The notes below the pieces were generated by a model. That model had not been told where the DNA came from and did no database searches. It saw only the letters and a list, made by a program, of their open reading frames with translations. DNA of 18,449 bases from JAGWFU01 sp035534575 (GTDB lineage: Archaea > Micrarchaeota > Micrarchaeia > Micrarchaeales > Micrarchaeaceae): the NCBI GenBank assembly GCA_035534575.1, contig DATLRT010000042.1, positions 1-18,449 of the forward strand. Direction: 5' to 3'. Below, piece after piece: positions 13,927 through 18,449 of the stretch. A program made the translations under genes and the position numbers. Position 1 is the stretch's first letter, and each line of letters starts with the position of its first letter.

Positions 13927-14520
13927 ATGACGATCGATAATGTTAAGCGGATGAAGATTGAGCTTGGGGTTAAAGACACAATGATTTTCGGCGGCACGAA
14001 ATTTGCGACGGTCGAAACTCCGGGCGCAATTGAAGGGATTGCTTTAGATTCGAGGGGAGAAACGCGAAAGGTAGAGCGTACAGACATAACCGCAATGGAA
14101 CTCTTCAAATCCAGGGTAACGCAAGTACCGGCTAGTGGAGACCTTAGGGCTTTCTTCCAGAAAACCGATTCGGAATTAAAGTGGCGCAATTATTTCCATT
14201 ATATAGTCAGGATAAGGCATTATGGCTATGATACTGACTTGATCAAATCGGCCATAACCGGAATAATAGCGGATGATAAGCGGATACAGTTATGCCTTCA
14301 GCCTGGGCCCACCACGTCAATAAAGACAGACAAGGGAGCAGTATTAGAGCTCAGAACCACAAACATAAAAGCGGCGGAGGGTGTAAAGTGGTGGGAGCTT
14401 CAGGGTTTTATAAACAGCCACGACCGCGATAAGGTTGACAGCCTCATAATTAAGATGAATGAAGCTGATTCCGAGGTAATGAGGCTGAGAGACCGCGGCA
14501 GGCTTCTGCGAAACATGTAG
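13927..14520 (+). CDS. unrecognised protein
   Basis: I do not recognise this 197-residue protein. It is soluble in appearance: no signal peptide, no membrane segment, no cysteine cluster. Residues 1-45 look beta-rich (MKIELGV, TMIFGGTKFATVE, AIEGIALDSRG), the middle is mixed, and the last about 45 residues (INSHDRDKVDSLIIKMNEADSEVMRLRDRGRLL) look like a helix or coiled coil. ATG 13927 is preferred over ATG 13906 because GGTGGG lies just ahead of it and the TATA box places the transcript start downstream of 13906. Arg codons include CGG, CGC and CGA alongside AGG, unlike the AGG/AGA-dominated PolD genes, and A/T third positions are commoner, which may indicate later acquisition. It is followed closely by the SemiSWEET gene. 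Confidence 0.7.
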   Translation: MTIDNVKRMKIELGVKDTMIFGGTKFATVETPGAIEGIALDSRGETRKVERTDITAMELFKSRVTQVPASGDLRAFFQKTDSELKWRNYFHYIVRIRHYGYDTDLIKSAITGIIADDKRIQLCLQPGPTTSIKTDKGAVLELRTTNIKAAEGVKWWELQGFINSHDRDKVDSLIIKMNEADSEVMRLRDRGRLLRNM

Positions 14521-14531
14521 GATGTGATATA

Positions 14532-14786
14532 TTGGATACTGTAACGATAATTGGACTTCTAGCTGGCGCGCTCACGACCATAGCCTACATACCGCAGGCG
14601 ATAAAGGTCTGGAGGACAAAGGAAACGCACGACCTCTCGATAGTCTGGCTGATAATATTGTCAGTTGGCGAGCTGATATGGATAGTCTACGGCGCCCTGA
14701 TCTGGTCCATTCCGCTGATAGCGACAAACATAGCAAGCGTCTCGCTTGCGCTGTTCATCCTCGCGTTCAAGGCAAAGTACAAGTAG
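14532..14786 (+). CDS. SemiSWEET/PQ-loop small transporter
   Basis: The 84-residue protein forms one three-helix bundle of the MtN3/SWEET fold. Segments are VTIIGLLAGALTTIAYIPQAIKVWRTK (helix 1 with the PQ motif, P20-Q21), SIVWLIILSVGELIWIVYGAL (helix 2) and IPLIATNIASVSLALFILAFK (helix 3). SemiSWEETs dimerise to move sugars by facilitated diffusion. The start codon is TTG: there is no in-frame ATG or GTG nearby, and the family sequence begins directly after it, with GTGAT (14524-14528) upstream as a ribosome-binding site. It is 11 bases from the unrecognised gene and ends one base before the convergent hydrolase gene. Confidence 0.85.
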   Translation: MDTVTIIGLLAGALTTIAYIPQAIKVWRTKETHDLSIVWLIILSVGELIWIVYGALIWSIPLIATNIASVSLALFILAFKAKYK

Positions 14787-14787
14787 G

Positions 14788-15357
14788 CTACTTCAGCATA
14801 AGCAGTATCTCGTCAAGTACGGCAGGAACGGAGTCGACACCTGTGTCGAGACTGTAATGACCCTTGTCCTTTTCAACGATTATCTTGGAATCAAGCTCCC
14901 TCTTGAATACCTCAGCTTCGGTAAGCGGGACGTATGGATCGTCTTCGGAAAATATTGCCACTGATTTGCTTATATGTGGCCTGACCATCTTCCAATCTAT
15001 GGGCAGAGTAAGCCATGGCCTTGCAATCTTGGCGTCTTGGTCTTCGACCAGCATTAACTGGTTAATCCATCCCGCAACGAAGATTGCGTCAGCCTTCAAT
15101 GTACCCTCAGTGCGCTCGAGATATCTTATGATGGTCTGGCAGCCGATGCTGTGCCCCACAAAGATTATGTCACCGCCCACCCCTTGCATAACGCTGGAAA
15201 GCTCTGCGACCCATTCCGATATTTCTGGCGCGTCTGTGTTAGGCATCTTTGGTATTATGCATTTGATACCAAGCTGTTCAAGCTCCTTCCTCAGCCATGG
15301 GAACCAGTCAGAGGTAGGTTCTGCGGACCACCCATGAATTATGATTGCGGTTGTCAT
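14788..15357 (-). CDS. small serine alpha/beta-hydrolase (RBBP9/YdeN family)
   Basis: The 189-residue compact alpha/beta hydrolase begins MTTAIIIHGWSAEPTSDWFPWL. It has the nucleophile elbow GHSIG (Ser near residue 70), then the acid in SEDDPYVP and the catalytic His in DKGHYSL near the C terminus, so the triad is complete. The RBBP9/YdeN group are small serine hydrolases of mostly unknown natural substrate. A GTG at 15366 overlaps the PolX stop codon (TAGTG) and would add three residues; ATG 15357 matches the family N terminus. Either way it is coupled to PolX and lies second in that minus-strand operon. Confidence 0.87.
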   Translation of the reverse strand: MTTAIIIHGWSAEPTSDWFPWLRKELEQLGIKCIIPKMPNTDAPEISEWVAELSSVMQGVGGDIIFVGHSIGCQTIIRYLERTEGTLKADAIFVAGWINQLMLVEDQDAKIARPWLTLPIDWKMVRPHISKSVAIFSEDDPYVPLTEAEVFKRELDSKIIVEKDKGHYSLDTGVDSVPAVLDEILLMLK

Positions 15358-15365
15358 CTCTGCCA

Positions 15366-17102
15366 CTATTTTAGGTCCAGGTACTTGGAGAGCTCCTTAA
15401 GCGTCATCGTGTTTATTATCCTGTCCTTGGTGAGCCAGCCTCTTCTCGCCGTGCCGACGCCATACCGCATGTAGGCAAACTGCGGGGTTCTGTGGGCGTC
15501 GGAGTCTATTGAAAACTTTACCTTGTACTTCGAGGCGTTCATTATGTTGGTGTCGTTAAGGTCGAGCCTCTTCGGGCTTGCGTCTATCTCCAGCGCGACA
15601 CGGTTTCTCTCCGCAGACTCGTAGACCCTGTCCAGATCCACCTTGTAGGCGTCCCTGCTGGGCATCTGCCTGCCCGTTGGATGGCCTACGACATCGATGA
15701 GCCCGGAGTCGATTGCCTTCACTATCCTCTTGGTCATATCCTCTTCGCTCATGCCGAAGTCGCTGTGCACTGAACCGACGACCCATTCCATGGTCCCTAG
15801 GCACTTTGCGTTCAGGTCGAGCGAGCCGTCCTTGAGTATGTCGACCTCTGCGCCCTTCAGTATCTTTATCTTTCCGTCCAGCTTCTTGTTGAGAGCGTCA
15901 ACCTTCTTGAAGAAAATCTCGAACTGCTTCTCATCCATTCCTCGCTCTATGCGAAGCACCTTGGTGTGATTGGTCGATGCGAGGTACTTGAGGCCCAACT
16001 TCATTGCCGCGTCAACCATCACCTCGAGGGTGTCGACATTCTCGACACCGTCCATCCCGTGGGTGTGCATGTCTCCCTTTATGTCGCTCAGCTCTATCGG
16101 CATCTTGAGCGCGCCCTCCTGCGCCAGCTTGACCTCTCCCCTTGATTCCCTCATCTCCGGGGGCATCCACTGCATCCCCAGCTTTGCGTATATCTCCTTC
16201 TCCGACTTGGTGGGCATTATCTTGCCCTTCTTGTCGAAAAGGCCGTACTCGTTAAGCCGGTATCCTTTCTTCACCGATATCGTGCGCACCTGCACGTTGT
16301 GGTCCTTGCTCCCTGTGAAGTACTGCAGCGCTGCGCCGAAGCTCTCCTTCGGTATGACCCTGAGGTCGCAGTTGAGCCCGATTTTGAGCCGCACAGATGT
16401 CCTTGTGGGGCCCTCTGCTATGAGTTCCTCTACCTCGGAGAGCGCAGCAAAGAATTTCATGACCTGTGCACTCTTTTCGGAGATTGCGAGTATGTCGAGG
16501 TCTCCGACGGTCTCCCTCATCCTCCTTGCCGAGCCGGCGACCAGCGCCTCCTCAACCAGCCCGCTCTTGTTGAGCTTGTCCACTATGGCCTCCGCCACAG
16601 GCAGCGCGTCGCCCAGTAGCATTCTTCCCGAGCTGCGCTCCAATAGTGCGATGCCCTTGAGCATCAGCCCCTCGCTCTTCTCGCCGAATCCCTCGAGCTT
16701 GGCTATCTTGTGCGATGCGATTGCCTTCTTCAGCGTCTTGATGTCCTTTACTCCGAGCTCCTTGTAGAGGGCGACCGCCTTCCTGGGACCGAGCCCCTGT
16801 ATGCTGGTCAGCCCCTTCATGTCTATCGGATACTCCTTCTTCAGGTACTCGTACTTTTCCATGTGGCCCGTGTCTATGTACTCCGCTATGCTGCCCGCTA
16901 TCCCCTTCCCTATTCCGGGCAGCGCCATCAGCGCCTCCTTGCCTCCCTTCTTGTAGATGTCCTCGATTGCCTCCTGAAGCCCGCTTATGGTCAGCGCGGC
17001 CTTCTGGTAGGCTCTGACCTCGAACCTTGCGGTGGGCCTCTCGTCGAGGCTGAGCATAGATGCTATCTCGTCAAACATGTCGGCGATGATCTTGTTGTCC
17101 AC
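15366..17102 (-). CDS. polX: family X DNA polymerase with C-terminal PHP domain
   Basis: The 578-residue repair polymerase opens with an 8-kDa-like helical domain (DNKIIADMFDEIASML). Helix-hairpin-helix motifs LPGIGKGIA (about 61-69) and IQGLGPRKA (101-109) follow. The nucleotidyltransferase palm has VGDLDILAI (D201, D203) and NCDLRVI (D246), and the GYRLNEYGLF motif. The PHP domain from about 340 keeps the trinuclear metal ligands HTH (346, 348), NHTK (H379), E419, H446, H474 and SDAH (D535, H537), so both polymerase and nuclease sites look intact. This bacterial-type architecture acts in base-excision or gap repair. The frame opens at a TTG (17123), but a TATA box at 17131-17138 lies only 8 bases from it. 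GTG 17102 is at leaderless distance and matches the family N terminus. Confidence 0.93.
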   Translation of the reverse strand: MDNKIIADMFDEIASMLSLDERPTARFEVRAYQKAALTISGLQEAIEDIYKKGGKEALMALPGIGKGIAGSIAEYIDTGHMEKYEYLKKEYPIDMKGLTSIQGLGPRKAVALYKELGVKDIKTLKKAIASHKIAKLEGFGEKSEGLMLKGIALLERSSGRMLLGDALPVAEAIVDKLNKSGLVEEALVAGSARRMRETVGDLDILAISEKSAQVMKFFAALSEVEELIAEGPTRTSVRLKIGLNCDLRVIPKESFGAALQYFTGSKDHNVQVRTISVKKGYRLNEYGLFDKKGKIMPTKSEKEIYAKLGMQWMPPEMRESRGEVKLAQEGALKMPIELSDIKGDMHTHGMDGVENVDTLEVMVDAAMKLGLKYLASTNHTKVLRIERGMDEKQFEIFFKKVDALNKKLDGKIKILKGAEVDILKDGSLDLNAKCLGTMEWVVGSVHSDFGMSEEDMTKRIVKAIDSGLIDVVGHPTGRQMPSRDAYKVDLDRVYESAERNRVALEIDASPKRLDLNDTNIMNASKYKVKFSIDSDAHRTPQFAYMRYGVGTARRGWLTKDRIINTMTLKELSKYLDLK

Positions 17103-17130
17103 GCTATCAGAAGGGTAGGGCAAAATACTC

Positions 17131-17138
17131 TTTTATCC
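17131..17138. promoter_or_regulatory. shared TATA element between polX and its divergent neighbour
   Basis: TTTTATCC on plus, GGATAAAA on minus. It is centred about 32 bases before GTG 17102 and about 32 before ATG 17167, so one element, or two overlapping ones, could drive both genes. It supports the inner start codons on both sides. Confidence 0.45.
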
Positions 17139-17166
17139 CTTTGCTGCGATACTTATGCAGGTAAAA

Positions 17167-17766
17167 ATGGATGGTTATGGAAGGGAGGGCGGTCAGACGG
17201 ATTCGCTTGAGAAGCATGCGAAGATGAGCCAGGTCTATCTGGCGATAATATCTAGGTACAGGGAGTACATAGAGGAGAAGGAGAACATCTCCGTGGCGGA
17301 GTTGCCGACCCTCGTCACCCCGAAGGCGGAGCTCGTGGTCAGGCTTGCCGGCTCTATAAAGTCGGAGCTTGAGCCCTACACCTATGACAGGCACTTCCCC
17401 GAGGCTGCGGCCAAAGCGGTGGAGTTCGTGAGGACGAGGATAGACGACATCAAGCTGCCGCTGGAGTTCTGGCTCTCGCCGGAGGACACGATAAAGTTCG
17501 GGATGGGCGACGTGATAGACAAGAACATACTGCTTTGCAGCGTCCTGGTCGCGCTCGGCAACCCCTCATCGAAGGTGCTCGTGGTGATAGACGGGACGAT
17601 GAGGTCCTACAACTACTTCGAGTTCAACGGAAGGCACCTGCTAATCGACTTTCCAACCGGGATAAAGGGCTTCCCTACGCGAGAGGCCATGCTAAGCTCT
17701 CTCTCAACGAACGAGGACAGCACAGTCTACGAGTTCAACAACCAGAGGTATGAAGACCTGTTCTAG
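17167..17766 (+). CDS. transglutaminase-fold-like protein lacking the catalytic Cys
   Basis: The 199-residue protein has a helical N-terminal half (about residues 12-100, including YLAIISRYREYIEEKENISVAEL). Its C-terminal half has the order of elements of the archaeal transglutaminase-like domain: a GxGDxxDKNILLCSVLVALG helix, VLVVIDGTMRSYNYFEF strands, and HLLIDFPTG. Active members have GDCxD, HAW and D; here the Cys position is Val (V116), the His region reads NYFE, and only the Asp (D161) is kept. It would thus be a non-catalytic version, if the fold assignment is right. An upstream ATG at 17155 is possible; 17167 fits the TATA spacing. It is divergent from polX and overlaps the tail of a convergent basic gene by four bases. 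Confidence 0.6.
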   Translation: MDGYGREGGQTDSLEKHAKMSQVYLAIISRYREYIEEKENISVAELPTLVTPKAELVVRLAGSIKSELEPYTYDRHFPEAAAKAVEFVRTRIDDIKLPLEFWLSPEDTIKFGMGDVIDKNILLCSVLVALGNPSSKVLVVIDGTMRSYNYFEFNGRHLLIDFPTGIKGFPTREAMLSSLSTNEDSTVYEFNNQRYEDLF

Positions 17767-17882
17767 CGCGTGGCCTTCTTCTTCATCAGCTTTCTGTGCT
17801 TCTTCCTGATCTTCTTGATCTTGGTCTTGTTCCTGTAGGCCTTGCCTATCTTCCTTTTCGAATTTCTTACTGTTACCTGCAT
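17763..17882 (-). CDS. very basic 39-residue protein
   Basis: This short open frame encodes 39 residues, about half of them Lys, Arg or His (for example NKTKIKKIRKKHRKLMKKK), with no acidic residue at all. Its coding quality matches neighbouring genes: AAG and AGG codons dominate. A TATA-like GATAAAGC (17908-17915 on the minus strand) lies about 29 bases before ATG 17882, inside the end of the Hsp20 gene, so a leaderless transcript is plausible. The composition fits a small ribosomal or rRNA-binding protein, but the sequence does not match eL41, eL39 or eS30 as I know them. Its stop overlaps the convergent gene by four bases. Confidence 0.6.
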   Translation of the reverse strand: MQVTVRNSKRKIGKAYRNKTKIKKIRKKHRKLMKKKATR

Positions 17883-17893
17883 CGAATCACGTT

Positions 17894-18403
17894 TTATCTA
17901 ATGTTAAGCTTTATCTGCGTGTGGCTTCCCCTTGAGGACTTCGCGAACACCACCTCCAGAACGGAGTTGTTCATCTTCGCGTTGTAGCTCTTCGGGTCTA
18001 TCCCCTCCGGCATTGTCAGATGCTTCGAGTAGACCCACTTGGGCGTCGCCGAATTTATCATCACCGTCCTGCTGTCGGCGAATATGTTTATCTGCTCCTT
18101 CTTCAGGCCCGGCATCATCATCACAACGGTCACGGTGTCCTTGGCGTCCAATATGTCTATGAGCGGCTCGCTCTTCTCAGGGGAACTCTGCTGCGGAATC
18201 ATGTACGGCGGCTTCTGTTGCGGCTGCATCTGCGGTCGGTTCTGCTCTATTTTTATGCTGAAACCGTAAACCGAGTTGGTGGCCTCGTTGTCTAAGACCG
18301 TGTTGTTGGAAAGGAGCTCGTTCACCACCTTGTTGATGAACTTGTTCATGTCTTCGACGTTATCGAAGTTGACGTTTATGTCTCCACCCTTTCGCTTAGC
18401 CAT
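17894..18403 (-). CDS. hsp20: small heat-shock protein (Hsp20/alpha-crystallin family)
   Basis: The 169-residue ATP-independent holdase binds unfolding proteins. The N-terminal arm contains the helix DNVEDMNKFINKVVNELL and a Gln/Pro-rich stretch (about 54-72). The alpha-crystallin domain spans about 80-158: EPLIDILDAKDTVTVVMMMPGLKKEQINIFADSRTVMI, then WVYSKHLTMPEGIDPKSYNAKMNNSVLEVVFAK, where the usual NGVL reads NSVL. The short C-terminal tail QIKLNIR includes an I-x-L motif, the usual inter-dimer anchor. The frame opens at 18436, but ATG 18403 is preferred, with GGTGA at 18408-18412 and a strong TATA at 18436-18443. Confidence 0.9.
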   Translation of the reverse strand: MAKRKGGDINVNFDNVEDMNKFINKVVNELLSNNTVLDNEATNSVYGFSIKIEQNRPQMQPQQKPPYMIPQQSSPEKSEPLIDILDAKDTVTVVMMMPGLKKEQINIFADSRTVMINSATPKWVYSKHLTMPEGIDPKSYNAKMNNSVLEVVFAKSSRGSHTQIKLNIR

Positions 18404-18435
18404 ATGGTCACCAGTTAAGCTTCTCGCCCCTAACA

Positions 18436-18443
18436 TTTATATA
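18436..18443 (-). promoter_or_regulatory. TATA box of the hsp20 gene
   Basis: TATATAAA on the minus strand, about 36 bases before ATG 18403. It gives a leader of roughly ten bases that carries the GGTGA ribosome-binding site. I see no clear heat-shock-specific operator in the ten remaining bases of the window. Confidence 0.6.
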
Positions 18444-18449
18444 GGTTTT

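Noticed and set aside
1..18449. CRISPR array, transposase, integrase or inverted-repeat-bounded element
   Set aside because: No regularly spaced repeats, DDE/serine/tyrosine recombinase motifs or terminal inverted repeats were seen on either strand.

Overview
This looks like chromosomal DNA from an archaeon with a compact genome. The main evidence is the adjacent pair of genes for both subunits of the archaea-only D-family replicative DNA polymerase (DP1 and DP2), preceded by a UPF0147 gene. Supporting signs are an intron-containing tRNA-Tyr with the archaeal C1-G72 pair, TATA boxes about 25-30 bases upstream of starts, several probably leaderless genes, GGTG/GGTGA ribosome-binding sites, AGG/AGA as the main arginine codons, and convergent genes separated by a few bases or overlapping. 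A lineage such as Micrarchaeota or another DPANN group would fit, but that placement is an inference. No CRISPR array, rRNA, insertion sequence or transposase was seen, and no gene-free stretch exceeds about 190 bases.

Layout. (1) 1-830: tRNA-Tyr with an intron, the nucleotide-pool cleaner XTP/dITP pyrophosphatase 14 bases behind it, and tRNA-Asp. (2) 841-1725: a membrane-anchored, sequon-rich surface protein with a degenerate M23-peptidase-like fold. (3) 1907-5043: six small plus-strand genes of typically bacterial families (two RibD-C/DHFR-like reductases, a DUF1801 protein, two SRPBCC/AHSA1 proteins and a VOC protein). This looks like an acquired block, and a shrunken copy of the tRNA-Asp 3' end lies inside it at 2511-2542. 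(4) 5048-7928: a membrane and metal group made of a ZIP-like transporter with a strongly palindromic promoter, a slipin, and a divergent ferritin-like/VIT1 fusion transporter. (5) 7933-13827: a DEDDh-type exonuclease lacking its last catalytic Asp, then the UPF0147-DP1-DP2 operon. (6) 13927-14786: an unrecognised protein and a SemiSWEET starting with TTG. (7) 14788-17102, minus strand: PHP-domain PolX repair polymerase followed by a small serine hydrolase. (8) 17167-18403: a transglutaminase-fold-like protein without the catalytic Cys, a 39-residue very basic protein, and an Hsp20 chaperone.

Together the region mixes information processing (PolD, PolX, an exonuclease fold, dNTP pool sanitation, tRNAs), metal transport, and a stress/detoxification set that appears foreign. 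The points most worth a second look are the palindromic ZIP promoter, the tRNA-Asp remnant, the short basic gene, the two enzyme folds missing catalytic residues, and the tRNA-mRNA arrangement at the left edge.
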